NCBI RefSeq assembly: GCF_008039575.1
Contig: NZ_VDUY01000001.1
Location: 868,001 to 932,000 of the forward strand
Direction: 5' to 3'
Source of the DNA: Zeimonas arvi
GTDB lineage: Bacteria > Pseudomonadota > Gammaproteobacteria > Burkholderiales > Burkholderiaceae_E
DNA length: 64,000 bases
The notes under the pieces were generated by a model. That model was not told the origin of the DNA. It made no database searches and saw only the letters and a list, made by a program, of their open reading frames with translations. Both the position numbers and the translations under genes were made by a program. Below are positions 30,033 through 38,854 of the stretch, in pieces (within the stretch, counting starts at the first letter, position 1; every line of letters begins with the position of its first letter).

Positions 30033-30962
30033 TCAGGCATGCGCCCAGTCGAGTGCGAAGAACTTCGGCGCCTCGCGCCGCTCGGAAAAGGTCACGATCT
30101 CCCAGGCCTCCCGGCGCTCGAGCAGGGCCCGCAGCAGCTGATTGTTCAGCGCGTGGCCCGACTTGTGGGCGCTGTAGGCGGCCAGCAGCGGGTGGCCGAC
30201 CAGGTAGAGGTCGCCGATCGCGTCGAGGATCTTGTGCTTGACGAACTCGTCGCCGAAGCGAAGGCCATCGGCGTTCAGCACCCGGTACTCGTCCATGACG
30301 ATGGCGTTGCCGAAGCTCCCGCCCTTGGCCAGGCCGTGCGCGCGCAGGTACTCGACGTCCTGCATGAAGCCGAAGGTGCGGGCCCGGGCGACGTCGCGAA
30401 CGTAGGAGGTCTCGGCGAAGTCGACTTCGACTTCCTGGATCGTGGCGTCGATCGCCGGATGGCCGAACTCGATCGAGAACTTGAGCCGGAAGCCGAAGTG
30501 CGGATCGAGCCGCACCCACTTGTCGCCGTCGCGGATCTCGACCGACTCGAGCACCCGGATGAACTTCTTGGCCGCCGCCTGCTCGACGATGCCGGCCGAC
30601 TGGATCAGGAACACGAAGGACCCGGCCGAGCCATCGAGGATGGGGATCTCGGCGGCGGTGACATCGACGTAGAGGTTGTCGATGCCCAGGCCAGCCAGCG
30701 CCGACATCAGGTGTTCGACCGTGGCCACGCGCACCTGCGCCGCCTCGCCCGAGTCGCCGGCGGTCAGCGTGGAGGCCATGCGGGTGTCGGTCACCCGCGA
30801 AGCCTCGCTGCGGATCTCGACCGGCGGATCGAGATCGACCCGCCGGAACACGATGCCGGTGTCGGCGGCGGCTGGCCGCAGCACGAGCTCGACCCGCTCG
30901 CCCGAATGCAGGCCGACGCCGGTGGTGCGCACCAGCGAGCGGATCGTCCGTTGTCGCATCAT
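30033..30962 (-). CDS. lpxC: UDP-3-O-acyl-N-acetylglucosamine deacetylase LpxC
   Basis: This 309-residue cytoplasmic zinc enzyme carries out the committed step of lipid A synthesis. Zinc ligands are visible: H in VEHLMSAL (near 79), and H and D in [11 protein letters not shown] (near 236-241). The catalytic base and HKSGHALNN follow (near 260). The start is an ATG doublet (30962/30959) with GGAAAGG upstream. It is downstream of ftsZ and the peroxiredoxin. LpxC level is normally set by proteolysis via the C-terminal tail, here FFALDWAHA. Confidence 0.96.
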   Translation of the reverse strand: MMRQRTIRSLVRTTGVGLHSGERVELVLRPAAADTGIVFRRVDLDPPVEIRSEASRVTDTRMASTLTAGDSGEAAQVRVATVEHLMSALAGLGIDNLYVDVTAAEIPILDGSAGSFVFLIQSAGIVEQAAAKKFIRVLESVEIRDGDKWVRLDPHFGFRLKFSIEFGHPAIDATIQEVEVDFAETSYVRDVARARTFGFMQDVEYLRAHGLAKGGSFGNAIVMDEYRVLNADGLRFGDEFVKHKILDAIGDLYLVGHPLLAAYSAHKSGHALNNQLLRALLERREAWEIVTFSERREAPKFFALDWAHA

Positions 30963-31015
30963 CGCCTTTCCGGGAGGGTCGGTCGGGTGGAACGGGTCGA
31001 GGAAGCGGGCGCGGC

Positions 31016-31519
31016 TCAGACGCGCGCCAGCATCGCCTCGGCGCTGGAGACCTCGAACTTGCCCGGCGCCTCGACGTCGAGCGACTTGACCACGCCGTCC
31101 TCGACGAGCATGGCGTAGCGCTGCGAGCGCAGGCCGAGACCGCGGGCGGTGAGGTCGAGCTCGAGGCCCACGGCCTTCGTGAACTCGGCGCTGCCGTCGG
31201 CCATCATGCGGACCTTGCCGCCGCATTTCTGGTCGCGGCCCCAGGCGCCCATCACGAAGGCGTCGTTCACCGACACGCACCAGATCTCGTCGACGCCCTT
31301 CGCCTTGAGCGCGTCGAAGTGCTTCAGGTAGCCCGGGACGTGTTGCGCCGAGCAGGTGGGGGTGTACGCACCCGGCAAGCCGAAGACGACGATCTTCTTG
31401 CCGCGCACCAGGTCCGAGACCTTGAACGCGTTCGGACCGATCGAGCAGCCGTTGCCCTCGACTTCGATGTACTCGTGCAGCGTGGCTTCCGGCAGCTTGT
31501 CGCCGATCTTGATCGTCAT
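31016..31519 (-). CDS. peroxiredoxin of the Prx5/AhpC-TSA superfamily
   Basis: This 167-residue thiol peroxidase reduces H2O2 or organic hydroperoxides. The peroxidatic Cys is C56 in [12 protein letters not shown], with the family PxxxT/SxxC pattern. The following conserved segment [23 protein letters not shown] and the C-terminal Arg within [12 protein letters not shown] fit the Prx5 subfamily. The peroxiredoxin is 54 bp upstream of lpxC, an arrangement seen in many Burkholderiales. A perfect 8-bp-stem hairpin lies in the 5' leader (31542-31562). Confidence 0.92.
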   Translation of the reverse strand: MTIKIGDKLPEATLHEYIEVEGNGCSIGPNAFKVSDLVRGKKIVVFGLPGAYTPTCSAQHVPGYLKHFDALKAKGVDEIWCVSVNDAFVMGAWGRDQKCGGKVRMMADGSAEFTKAVGLELDLTARGLGLRSQRYAMLVEDGVVKSLDVEAPGKFEVSSAEAMLARV

Positions 31520-31541
31520 GACGGAACTCCTTGGCGGGGTT

Positions 31542-31562
31542 GAAGGGTTGAAGGAACCCTTC
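31542..31562 (-). promoter_or_regulatory. leader hairpin before the peroxiredoxin gene
   Basis: GAAGGGTT and AACCCTTC form a perfect 8-bp stem with a 5-nt loop, 22 bp upstream of the peroxiredoxin ATG. Just upstream on the minus strand is TTAAAAT (31563-31569), a candidate -10 box in a GC-rich context. It could be a leader hairpin or a terminator read in the other direction. The evidence is only structural. Confidence 0.35.
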
Positions 31563-31607
31563 ATTTTAAGTCTTTGCGCGTCGCTGTGCCGGCAGTCGTG
31601 CCGCTTG

Positions 31608-31699
31608 CCCCTGCCAGGGCAGGGGACATGCGATGCGGCTGCCGGCGCGGCGGCACGCCCGACGCCGCCGCCCGCCCGTGGAGGCCTCCCCGGGCGGGC
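31608..31699 (-). promoter_or_regulatory. two GC hairpins downstream of ftsZ
   Basis: CCCCTGCCAGGGCAGGGG (31608-31625) is a nearly perfect short palindrome, and an 8-bp GCCCGCCC/GGGCGGGC stem occupies 31670-31699. They lie between the ftsZ stop and the peroxiredoxin leader. No U-tract follows, so they may be processing or stability structures, or Rho-linked sites. The surrounding 200-bp gap holds no gene that I can support. Confidence 0.35.
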
Positions 31700-31772
31700 G
31701 TGCGGTACCGCTCCTGCGCGGGCCGGGTCGCCGGTGCGGGGGAACCGGCTGCCCGGCCCGCGCGACCGACGA

Positions 31773-32930
31773 TCAGTCGGCCTGCTTGCGCAGGAAGGCC
31801 GGGATGTCGAAGCGCTCGACGCCGCTGTCCTCGAGCGCCTGCACCTGGGCCACCGCCGAGGCGCGGCCGCTGCGCCACACCGTGGGCTGGTCGAGCTGGC
31901 CGTAGTTCATCCCCGGCGCCACCGCGTTGTCGGTGCCGGTGCGCAACTGCGACTGCGGCACCAGGACCGGCTTGGCGGCGCGCTTGCCGATGCCGGTGGC
32001 GACCACGGTCACGCGCAGGCGGTCGTCCATGTTCTCGTCGAACACGGTGCCGTGGATGATCGTGGCGTCGTCGGCGCAGAAGGCCTTGATCGTGTTGATG
32101 ACGTCGTTGGTCTCCTTCAGCTTCAGGCTGCGGTTGGCGGTGATGTTCACGATCACGCCGCGCGCACCCTGCAGGTCCACGCCATCGAGCAGCGGCGAGG
32201 CCACGGCCTGCTCGGCCGCGATCCGGGCGCGGTCCAGCCCGGCGGCTTCGCCGATGCCCATCATCGCCTTGCCCTGCTCGCCCATCACCGTGCGCACGTC
32301 GGCGAAGTCGACGTTGACCAGGCCCGGGATGTTGATGATCTCGGCGATGCCGGCCACCGCGTTGTGCAGCACGTCGTCGGCGCGGCGGAAGGCGTCCTCG
32401 AGGCTGGCGTCGTCGTCCATGACTTCGAAGAGCTTCTGGTTCAGCACGACGATCAGCGAGTCGACGTGCTCGACCAGCTGCTCGATGCCCTGCTCGGCGA
32501 TCTGCATCTTCTTCGCGCCCTCGAACTCGAAGGGCTTGGTGACGACGCCCACGGTCAGCACGCCGAGCTCCTTGGCGACCTCGGCGACGATCGGCGACGC
32601 GCCGGTGCCGGTGCCCTTGCCCATGCCGGCGGTCAGGAAGACCATGTTGGCCCCCTGCAGCGCGGCGCGGATCTCGTCGCGCATCGCGTCGGCGGCGGCG
32701 CGGCCGGCTTCGGGCCGGGCGCCGGCGCCCAGGCCCATTTCGCCGAGCTGGATCGCGCGCTCGGCGAGCGAGCGGCGCAGGGCCTGCTTGTCGGTGTTGA
32801 GCGCGATGAACTCGACGCCCTGCACGCCGCGGTTGATCATGTGGTTGACCGCGTTGCCGCCGGCGCCACCGACGCCGATCACCTTGATCACGGCGCCTTC
32901 CACTTCGTTTTCGATCATTTCAAAGCTCAT
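31773..32930 (-). CDS. ftsZ: cell division tubulin homologue FtsZ
   Basis: This 385-residue GTPase forms the Z-ring. The N-terminal GTP-binding domain (about 10-200) contains the T-loop motif AGMGKGTGTGASP (residues 100-112). In most FtsZ proteins the segment reads GGGTGTG, and here K104 sits where the second Gly is expected. The GTPase T7 region (NVDFADVRTVMGEQGKAMMG) follows near residue 205. The C-terminal conserved peptide DIPAFLRKQAD, which binds FtsA and ZipA-type anchors, is intact. GGAGG precedes the ATG at 32930. It is the last cell-division gene of the dcw cluster, 131 bp after ftsA. Confidence 0.96.
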   Translation of the reverse strand: MSFEMIENEVEGAVIKVIGVGGAGGNAVNHMINRGVQGVEFIALNTDKQALRRSLAERAIQLGEMGLGAGARPEAGRAAADAMRDEIRAALQGANMVFLTAGMGKGTGTGASPIVAEVAKELGVLTVGVVTKPFEFEGAKKMQIAEQGIEQLVEHVDSLIVVLNQKLFEVMDDDASLEDAFRRADDVLHNAVAGIAEIINIPGLVNVDFADVRTVMGEQGKAMMGIGEAAGLDRARIAAEQAVASPLLDGVDLQGARGVIVNITANRSLKLKETNDVINTIKAFCADDATIIHGTVFDENMDDRLRVTVVATGIGKRAAKPVLVPQSQLRTGTDNAVAPGMNYGQLDQPTVWRSGRASAVAQVQALEDSGVERFDIPAFLRKQAD

Positions 32931-33038
32931 CGTACTGGCCTCCAGGATGGAAGGGCGACGGTTCGGAGAAGGCGAGCCGATCGATGGCACGCGCCCCCGC
33001 AGGCACGGCCTCGCGGCCAAGCCCTCTCGCGATGTCGC

Positions 33039-33057
33039 CCCGTTGGGTGAAAACGGG
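33039..33057 (-). promoter_or_regulatory. small hairpin in the ftsA-ftsZ gap
   Basis: A 6-bp inverted repeat, CCCGTT (33039-33044) and AACGGG (33052-33057), starts 5 bp after the ftsA stop. It may slow transcription or stabilise the ftsA end. The 131-bp gap otherwise contains no supportable gene and is where an internal ftsZ promoter would be expected. Confidence 0.25.
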
Positions 33058-33061
33058 ATTG

Positions 33062-34294
33062 TCAGAAATTCCCAAGGAACCACTCCTTCATGCGGCGCAG
33101 GGTTTCCTTGAACGAACCGGACTGCTCGGCCACCTTGCGGCCGCGCAGTCGCTGGATGCGGGCTTCCTCGAGCAGGCCTACCGCGGTCGAGTAGCGCGGC
33201 GAGCGCACCACGTCGGCCAGGCCGCCGCTGTAGGCGGGCATGCCGATGCGGACCGGCTTCAGGAAGATGTCCTCGGCGAGCTCGACCATGCCGGGCAGCA
33301 GGCTGGTGCCGCCGGTGATCACCACGCCCGACGACAGCAGCTCCTCGTAGCCCGACTCGCGGATCACCTGCTGGACCAGCGAGAAGAGCTCCTCGACCCT
33401 CGGCTCGATCACCGCGGCCAGCGCCTGGCGCGACAGCGTGCGCGGGCTGCGGTCGCCGAGCCCGGGCACCTCGATCTTCGCGTTCGGATCGGCGAGCGCC
33501 TGCTTGGCGATGCCCGAGCGCAGCTTGATCTCCTCGGCCTCGGGCGTGGGCGTGCGCAGCGCCATGGCCACGTCGTTGGTGATCTGGTCGCCGGCGATCG
33601 GGATCACCGCCGTGTGACGGATCGCGCCGCCGGTGAAGATCGCGATGTCGGTCGTGCCGCCGCCGATGTCGACCAGCGCCACGCCGAGCTCCTTCTCGTC
33701 CTGCGTGAGGATCGACATGCTGGAGGCCAGCGGCTGCAGGATCAGGTCCTGCACCTCGAGACCGCAGCGGCGCACGCACTTGACGATGTTCTGCGCGGCC
33801 GACACCGCGCCGGTCACGATGTGGACCTTGACCTCCAGGCGCACGCCGCTCATGCCGATCGGCTCGCGGATGTCCTCCTGGCCGTCGATGATGAATTCCT
33901 GCGGCAGCACGTGCAGGATCTGCTGGTCGGTGGGGATGTTCACCGCCTTGGCGGTCTCGATCACCCGGGCCATGTCGGCCTCGGTGACCTCCTTGTCCTT
34001 GATCGCCACCATCCCGCTCGAGTTGAACGAGCGGATGTGGCTGCCCGCGATCCCGGTGTAGACCGTGCGGATCTTGCAGTCGGCCATCAGCTCGGCTTCC
34101 TCGAGCGCGCGCTGGATCGAGGCGACCGTGCTCTCGATGTTGACCACCACGCCCTTCTTCAGGCCCTTCGAGTCGTGCTGGCCCAGGCCGACGATCTCGT
34201 AGTGGCCGTCGCCGCGCATCTCGGCCACGATCGCCACGATCTTCGACGTGCCGATGTCCAGCCCGACGATCAGGTCCTTCGCGTCTCTCGTCAT
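33062..34294 (-). CDS. ftsA: cell division actin-like protein FtsA
   Basis: This 410-residue membrane-tethered ATPase anchors FtsZ. The actin-like phosphate loop LDIGTSKIVAIVAE (near residue 13), the second VDIGGGTTDIAIFTGG (near 208) and the adenosine-binding VVITGGTSLLPGM (near 330) are present. The C-terminal amphipathic membrane helix is FKETLRRMKEWFLGNF. The ATG is part of an ATGA shared with the stop of a 47-codon ORF that fills the gap to ftsQ. Confidence 0.96.
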   Translation of the reverse strand: MTRDAKDLIVGLDIGTSKIVAIVAEMRGDGHYEIVGLGQHDSKGLKKGVVVNIESTVASIQRALEEAELMADCKIRTVYTGIAGSHIRSFNSSGMVAIKDKEVTEADMARVIETAKAVNIPTDQQILHVLPQEFIIDGQEDIREPIGMSGVRLEVKVHIVTGAVSAAQNIVKCVRRCGLEVQDLILQPLASSMSILTQDEKELGVALVDIGGGTTDIAIFTGGAIRHTAVIPIAGDQITNDVAMALRTPTPEAEEIKLRSGIAKQALADPNAKIEVPGLGDRSPRTLSRQALAAVIEPRVEELFSLVQQVIRESGYEELLSSGVVITGGTSLLPGMVELAEDIFLKPVRIGMPAYSGGLADVVRSPRYSTAVGLLEEARIQRLRGRKVAEQSGSFKETLRRMKEWFLGNF

Positions 34295-34434
34295 GCTGCG
34301 GCCCCGGCTGCGTTCATCCCCGTCCTCTTCCCTGCGTTCATCCGCTCGTTTCCCCCGCCGCCGCGCGGCGCTCCTTCGCTGCCCTCCGGCGCCGCCCCGC
34401 GACCGCGCGTCGCCCGTCCTGCGAGCCGGCTCAT
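34291..34434 (-). CDS. candidate small ORF bridging ftsQ and ftsA (47 codons)
   Basis: This reading frame starts with the ATG of an ATGA overlapping the ftsQ stop, and its TGA lies inside the ATGA that starts ftsA. It therefore exactly fills the 136-bp gap between two genes of a cluster in which other neighbours overlap. The predicted product is low-complexity (Arg/Gly/Ala-rich, [13 protein letters not shown] at the start and MNAAGAAA at the end). It contains an in-frame repeat of 12 bp (34308-34319 and 34332-34343, eight codons apart). The product may matter less than continued ribosome traffic (translational coupling). Chance is not excluded. Confidence 0.35.
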   Translation of the reverse strand: MSRLAGRATRGRGAAPEGSEGAPRGGGGNERMNAGKRTGMNAAGAAA

Positions 34435-35282
34435 CGCGGCCGCTCCTGTGTCTTGCCCTGGCCCCGCGCGGGCTCGCGCGCGGCCTGCCGGCCCTGCGAG
34501 GCGCCCGCGCCTTCCCCGCCTTCGCCGCCCCCCTCGCCCTCGAGCATGGCCAGCGAGCGGATCGCGAAGCCGTTCGGGTAGCGCAGGTCGATCACCTCCG
34601 CGCGCCGGTTCAGCTCGGCCATCACCTGCGGATAGGTCTCCACCCAGCGCGCGAGCCGCTTGTCGATCGGCATGCCCTGCTCGCGGCCCAGCAGCAGCGT
34701 GGTGCCGTCGGCGAGCTTCAGCGTCCAGGCGTGGCGCTCCGAGAGGGCCAGGGCCACCGGCTCCGCGCCCAGCGGCGCGACCACCTGGCGCAACTCGGCG
34801 AAGCGGCGCGCCACCTGCACCTCGGTGCCCGGCGGGCCCGAGAAGTGCGGCAGCGGACCGGCTTCCTCGGCCTCGCCGAGGTTGGCCGAGAACAGCTCGC
34901 CGAAGGTGTTCACCAGTCGGCCGTCGCCCCACAGCGCGAGCGGGCGATGCTCTTCGATTTCCACCATCAGGCCGTCGGGGAAGACGCGCCGGACGCTTGC
35001 CTTGCGCACCCAGGGAACCGTCTCGAAGACCGCGCGCACCTCGGCCAGCGGCGTCGCGAAGAAGTTGCCGCGCACGCCCTTCACGACGGTGGTGCGCAGC
35101 ACCGCGTCGGACACGTGGCGAAGCGCGTCGCCCGGGCGCGGCTCGACCTCGACCGCACGCAGCGTGAAGACCGGCCGCTGGGAGACCCACCACATCGCCA
35201 GTCCGGCGCAGGCCGCGAGCACGCACGCGAACAACAGGTTCGCGAGCATGTTCAGCAGGCGGGCGTCGTGCCAGGGATTCAC
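34431..35282 (-). CDS. ftsQ: cell division protein FtsQ
   Basis: This 283-residue bitopic divisome protein has a short cytoplasmic N-terminus, a transmembrane helix (about residues 12-33: [20 protein letters not shown]), then a POTRA domain beginning at [12 protein letters not shown] and a periplasmic beta domain. The final ~40 residues are Gly/Arg/Glu-rich. The GTG start at 35282 is preceded by GGAGG with correct spacing and overlaps the ddlB stop (GTGA), so it is preferred to the ATG eleven codons downstream. ATGA overlap at the end links it to the small bridging ORF. Confidence 0.93.
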   Translation of the reverse strand: MNPWHDARLLNMLANLLFACVLAACAGLAMWWVSQRPVFTLRAVEVEPRPGDALRHVSDAVLRTTVVKGVRGNFFATPLAEVRAVFETVPWVRKASVRRVFPDGLMVEIEEHRPLALWGDGRLVNTFGELFSANLGEAEEAGPLPHFSGPPGTEVQVARRFAELRQVVAPLGAEPVALALSERHAWTLKLADGTTLLLGREQGMPIDKRLARWVETYPQVMAELNRRAEVIDLRYPNGFAIRSLAMLEGEGGGEGGEGAGASQGRQAAREPARGQGKTQERPR

Positions 35283-36247
35283 CGTGCGCCTCCGATCTTG
35301 AGCGACGCGCCGGCCAGGATGGACAGGCACAGGTCCTCGTAGCTCATGCCGACGGCGCGCGCCGCCATCGGCACGAGCGAATGCCCGGTCATCCCCGGCG
35401 AGGTGTTGACCTCGAGCAGGAAGGGCTCGGCGTCGGCTTTGCGCAGCATCACGTCGACCCGGCCCCAGCCCTCGCAGTTCAGCGCTCGGTAGGCGTCGAG
35501 CGCCTGCGCGGCGATGCGCGCGGCCAGCGGCGCGGGCAGCTCGGCCGGGCAGACGTAGCGGGTGTCGTCGCGGAAGTACTTGTTCTGGTAGTCGTAGTTG
35601 CCCGCGGGCGCCACGATCTCGATGATGGGCAGCGCTCGCGCCTGCGCGCCCGAGCCCAGGATGGCCACGGTGAGCTCGCGCCCCGCGACGAACTCCTCGC
35701 ACAGCACTTCGTCGTCGTGCCGGCGGGCGATCTCCCAGGCCACCGCGGCCTGGTCGGCCGAGGTCAGCTTGGTGAAGCCGATCGTCGACCCCTCGCGCGA
35801 GGGCTTGACCGCCAGCGGCAGGCCGAATCGCGCCGCGGCCCCGGCCACGTCGGCGGCGCTGCGCGCGACCGCGAAACCGGGCGTGGCCAGGCCGTGGGTG
35901 ATCCAGATCCGCTTCGTGAAGACCTTGTCCATCGCGATCGCGGAGGCCATCACGCCGCTGCCGGTGTACGGGATGCCGAGCAGTTCGAGCGCGCCCTGCA
36001 CCGTGCCGTCCTCGCCGTAGCGGCCGTGCAGCGCGATGAAGGCGCGATCGAAGCCCTCGCGGCGAAGGTCGTCGAGCGGGCGCTCCGCCGGGTCGAAGGG
36101 ATGCGCATCGACGCCCCGCCGGCGCAAGGCCTCGAGCACGCCGGCGCCCGACATCAGCGAGACTTCCCGCTCGGCGGAGCGGCCGCCGAACAGCACGGCC
36201 ACGCGGCCCATCGCGGCCGGGTCCACGGTCCTGGAATCGTCGCTCAC
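35279..36247 (-). CDS. ddlB: D-alanine--D-alanine ligase
   Basis: This 322-residue ATP-grasp enzyme makes the D-Ala-D-Ala dipeptide of the peptidoglycan stem. The N-terminal [19 protein letters not shown] motif, the [17 protein letters not shown] block, the ATP-binding [14 protein letters not shown] and the C-terminal metal-site [15 protein letters not shown] are intact. I favour the GTG at 36247 because AGGAGG lies upstream and GTGA overlaps the murC stop; the alternative ATG at 36211 would drop 12 residues. It also overlaps the ftsQ start. Confidence 0.95.
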   Translation of the reverse strand: MSDDSRTVDPAAMGRVAVLFGGRSAEREVSLMSGAGVLEALRRRGVDAHPFDPAERPLDDLRREGFDRAFIALHGRYGEDGTVQGALELLGIPYTGSGVMASAIAMDKVFTKRIWITHGLATPGFAVARSAADVAGAAARFGLPLAVKPSREGSTIGFTKLTSADQAAVAWEIARRHDDEVLCEEFVAGRELTVAILGSGAQARALPIIEIVAPAGNYDYQNKYFRDDTRYVCPAELPAPLAARIAAQALDAYRALNCEGWGRVDVMLRKADAEPFLLEVNTSPGMTGHSLVPMAARAVGMSYEDLCLSILAGASLKIGGAR

Positions 36248-37647
36248 TGGCCTCCTCCCTGCTCGGCGATTTCCTTCAGGCGGGCCGGCACCGAGCCGAT
36301 CGAGCCGGCGCCCATCGTCACGACGACGTCGCCGTCGCGCGCCACTTCGAGGATGGTCCCGGGCATGTCCGAGATGTCCTCGACGAACACCGGCTCCACG
36401 CGCCCGCCCACCCGGATCGCCCGGGTCAGCGCGCGGCCGTCGGCGGCCACGATCGGGGCCTCGCCGGCCGGGTACACCTCGGCCAGCAGCAGGAGATCCA
36501 CCGTGGACAGCACGCGGACGAAGTCCTCGAACAGGTCGCGGGTGCGGGTGTAGCGATGCGGCTGGAAGGCGAGCACGATCCGCCGGCCGGGGAAGGCGCC
36601 GCGCGCGGCCGCGAGCGTGGCGTCCATCTCCGCGGGGTGGTGGCCGTAGTCGTCGACCACCGTGAAGCGCCCGCCGCCGCTGGCGGCGAACTCGCCCCAG
36701 CGCTGGAAGCGGCGGCCCACGCCGTGGAACTCGGCCAGCGCCGAGACGATCGCGTCGTCGGGGATGCCGAGCTCGTCGGCCACCGCGATCGCGGCCAGCG
36801 CATTGCGCACGTTGTGCTCGCCGGGCAGGTTCAGCACGACCGGCAGCGGGTCGGCGTCCTCGCGCAGCAGCGTGAAGCGCATCCGCCCGGCATCGGGCCG
36901 CACGTCGGCGGCGCGGAAGCGCGCGCCTTCGGACAGGCCGTAGCTCAGCACCGGCTTGGACACGAAGGGCAGGATCTCGCGCACCACCGGGTCGTCGATG
37001 CACAGCACGGCCGCGCCGTAGAAGGGCAGGCGCTGGGTGAACTCCACGAAGGCCTGCTTGAGCCGCGCGAAGTCGTGCCCGTAGGTCTCCATGTGGTCGG
37101 CGTCGATGTTGGTGATCACCGCGACCATGGGCGACAGGTTCAGGAAGGAGGCGTCGGATTCGTCGGCCTCCACCACGATGTACTCGCCGGTGCCCAGCCG
37201 CGCATTGGCGCCCGCGCTGACCAGGCGCCCGCCGATCACGAAGGTCGGGTCGAGCCCGCCGGCGGCGAGCACCGAGGCCACCAGGCTGGTGGTGGTGGTC
37301 TTGCCGTGGGTGCCGGCGATCGCGATGCCCTGCTTGAGCTTCATCAGCTCTGCGAGCATCAGCGCGCGCGGCACGACCGGCACGCGCCGGCCGCGGGCCG
37401 CGATCACTTCGGGATTGTCGCCACGCACCGCGGTGGAGGTGACCACGCAGTCGGCGCCGTCGATGTTGGCCGCCGCGTGACCGATCGCCACGCTCGCGCC
37501 GAGCGCCTCGAGCCTGCGGGTCGTGGCGCTGTCGGCGACGTCGGAGCCGCTGATCCGGTAGCCGAGGTTCAGCAACACCTCGGCGATGCCGCTCATGCCG
37601 GCCCCGCCGATGCCCACGAAATGGATGTGCTTGACCTTGTGCTTCAT
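36244..37647 (-). CDS. murC: UDP-N-acetylmuramate--L-alanine ligase MurC
   Basis: This 467-residue Mur ligase adds L-Ala to UDP-MurNAc. The N-terminal Rossmann motif [20 protein letters not shown] is followed by the ATP-binding [12 protein letters not shown] (near 108-119) and the substrate/Mg segment EADESDASF. The C-terminal domain begins after [11 protein letters not shown] (near 345). The ATG at 37647 overlaps the murG stop by 4 nt, and the end overlaps ddlB by 4 nt. Confidence 0.96.
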   Translation of the reverse strand: MKHKVKHIHFVGIGGAGMSGIAEVLLNLGYRISGSDVADSATTRRLEALGASVAIGHAAANIDGADCVVTSTAVRGDNPEVIAARGRRVPVVPRALMLAELMKLKQGIAIAGTHGKTTTTSLVASVLAAGGLDPTFVIGGRLVSAGANARLGTGEYIVVEADESDASFLNLSPMVAVITNIDADHMETYGHDFARLKQAFVEFTQRLPFYGAAVLCIDDPVVREILPFVSKPVLSYGLSEGARFRAADVRPDAGRMRFTLLREDADPLPVVLNLPGEHNVRNALAAIAVADELGIPDDAIVSALAEFHGVGRRFQRWGEFAASGGGRFTVVDDYGHHPAEMDATLAAARGAFPGRRIVLAFQPHRYTRTRDLFEDFVRVLSTVDLLLLAEVYPAGEAPIVAADGRALTRAIRVGGRVEPVFVEDISDMPGTILEVARDGDVVVTMGAGSIGSVPARLKEIAEQGGGQ

Positions 37648-38726
37648 GTGTCGGCTGCCACCTGTTCGCAGACGTCGGCCACCGCGGCCGCGGCGTCGGG
37701 GCGCGCCAGCGCCCGGGCGCGCGCCGCCATCGCCGCGCAGGCGCCCCGATCGAGCTCGGCGATCAGGCCGGCCAGGCGCGCCGCGTCGAACCCCGCCTGC
37801 GGCAGCAGGCGGGCGGCGCCCTGCTCCGACAGGAAGCGGGCGTTGCCGGTCTGGTGATCGTCGACCGCATGCGGGAAGGGCACCAGGATGCTGGCCACGC
37901 CCGCCGCGGCGATCTCGGAAACGGTCATCGCGCCGGCCCGGCAGACCAGCAGGTCGGCCTCGGCGTAGGCGCCGGCCATGTCGTCGATGAACTCCACGAC
38001 CTGTGCGTCGAGCCCCGATTCCCGGTAGCGACGCTCGACCTCGTCGCGACGCCCGCGGCCGGTCTGGTGCGTCACCCGCGGCCGCGCCTCGGCCGGCAGC
38101 GCGGCGAGCGCGGCCGGCACGACCTCGTTGAGCACCTGCGCGCCGAGGCTGCCGCCGACCACCAGCAGGCGCAGCGCGCCGCTGCGCGCGCCGTAGCGCT
38201 GCGCCGGATCCGGCAGCCGCGCAAGATCGCCGCGAACCGGATTGCCGCAGGCCAGCGCGCCCGGCAGCGCGCCGGGGAAGGCCTCGAGCACCCGGTTCGC
38301 GAGCCTGGCGAGCAGGCGATTGGTGAGGCCGGCCACCGAGTTCTGCTCGTGGACCACCAGCGGCCGGCCGGTCAGCCGCGCCATCACGCCGCCCGGGAAG
38401 GCCACGTAGCCGCCCATGCCGAGGACGACCGAGGGCCGGGTGGCGCGCAGCGCGCGCAGGCTCTGCCAGAACGCGCGCGCGAGCATCGCGGGCAGCATCA
38501 GCCGGGCGAGGAGGCCCTTGCCGCGCACGCCGCCGATCTCGACCGGCTGCATCGCGATCCCGTGCCTGGGCACCAGCCGCGCTTCCATGCCGGCCGGATT
38601 GCCGAGCCAGACCACGTTCCAGCTGCGCGCGCGCATCTCCTCGGCCACCGCCAGGCCGGGCATCACGTGACCGCCGGTGCCGCCGGCCATGATCATGATG
38701 GTGCGGGTCATCGGGGCGGCAGTCAT
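37644..38726 (-). CDS. murG: UDP-GlcNAc transferase MurG
   Basis: This 360-residue membrane-associated GT-B glycosyltransferase converts lipid I to lipid II. The first loop is [19 protein letters not shown], the second G-loop segment is [17 protein letters not shown], and the donor-site region is [36 protein letters not shown]. The start at 38726 lies in an ATGA that is also the stop of a 34-codon ORF extending to ftsW; a second in-frame ATG (38711) is possible. In most relatives ftsW and murG directly adjoin, so the extra 97 bp here are unusual. Confidence 0.95.
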   Translation of the reverse strand: MTAAPMTRTIMIMAGGTGGHVMPGLAVAEEMRARSWNVVWLGNPAGMEARLVPRHGIAMQPVEIGGVRGKGLLARLMLPAMLARAFWQSLRALRATRPSVVLGMGGYVAFPGGVMARLTGRPLVVHEQNSVAGLTNRLLARLANRVLEAFPGALPGALACGNPVRGDLARLPDPAQRYGARSGALRLLVVGGSLGAQVLNEVVPAALAALPAEARPRVTHQTGRGRRDEVERRYRESGLDAQVVEFIDDMAGAYAEADLLVCRAGAMTVSEIAAAGVASILVPFPHAVDDHQTGNARFLSEQGAARLLPQAGFDAARLAGLIAELDRGACAAMAARARALARPDAAAAVADVCEQVAADT

Positions 38727-38740
38727 GCGGCACCCCGCAT
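38723..38740. repeat. 18-bp direct repeat, copy at the murG start
   Basis: TCATGCGGCACCCCGCAT at 38723-38740 is identical to 38824-38841 at the ftsW 3' end (spacing 101 bp). It contains the murG ATG on the minus strand. The pattern looks like a duplication of the original ftsW/murG junction around an inserted segment. Confidence 0.85.
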
Positions 38741-38827
38741 CGGACGAACGTTTTGGCTCCGGCCGCTCGCATTCGCCCGCTTGACTTTGCTGCGCGAAGT
38801 CAGCCTGCGCCGAAACAGGAAACTCAT
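38723..38827 (-). CDS. candidate small ORF bridging ftsW and murG (34 codons)
   Basis: This frame starts with an ATG in the ATGA that also ends ftsW and stops in the ATGA that starts murG. It is therefore coupled on both sides and spans exactly the extra sequence between the two genes. The product is highly basic ([20 protein letters not shown]... then NVRPMRGAA) and its last residues MRGAA repeat the last residues of FtsW, because the 18-bp junction is duplicated. It may be just a by-product of an insertion that kept translation continuous. Confidence 0.35.
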   Translation of the reverse strand: MSFLFRRRLTSRSKVKRANASGRSQNVRPMRGAA

Positions 38828-38854
38828 GCGGCACCCCGCATGAGTTTCCTGTTT
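38813..38854 (-). repeat. 19-bp perfect hairpin at the ftsW 3' end
   Basis: Arms 38813-38831 and 38836-38854 are exact reverse complements (AAACAGGAAACTCATGCGG) with a 4-nt loop. The structure covers the last codons of ftsW, its stop and 11 bp of the following spacer. It would form a very stable mRNA hairpin right at the stop/restart site. There is no U-run, so it is not a classical terminator. Confidence 0.88.

Noticed and set aside
31670-31699. Hairpin downstream of ftsZ as an intrinsic terminator
   Set aside because: The 8-bp GC stem is real, but no U-tract follows on the minus strand. I list it only as a possible stability or processing structure.
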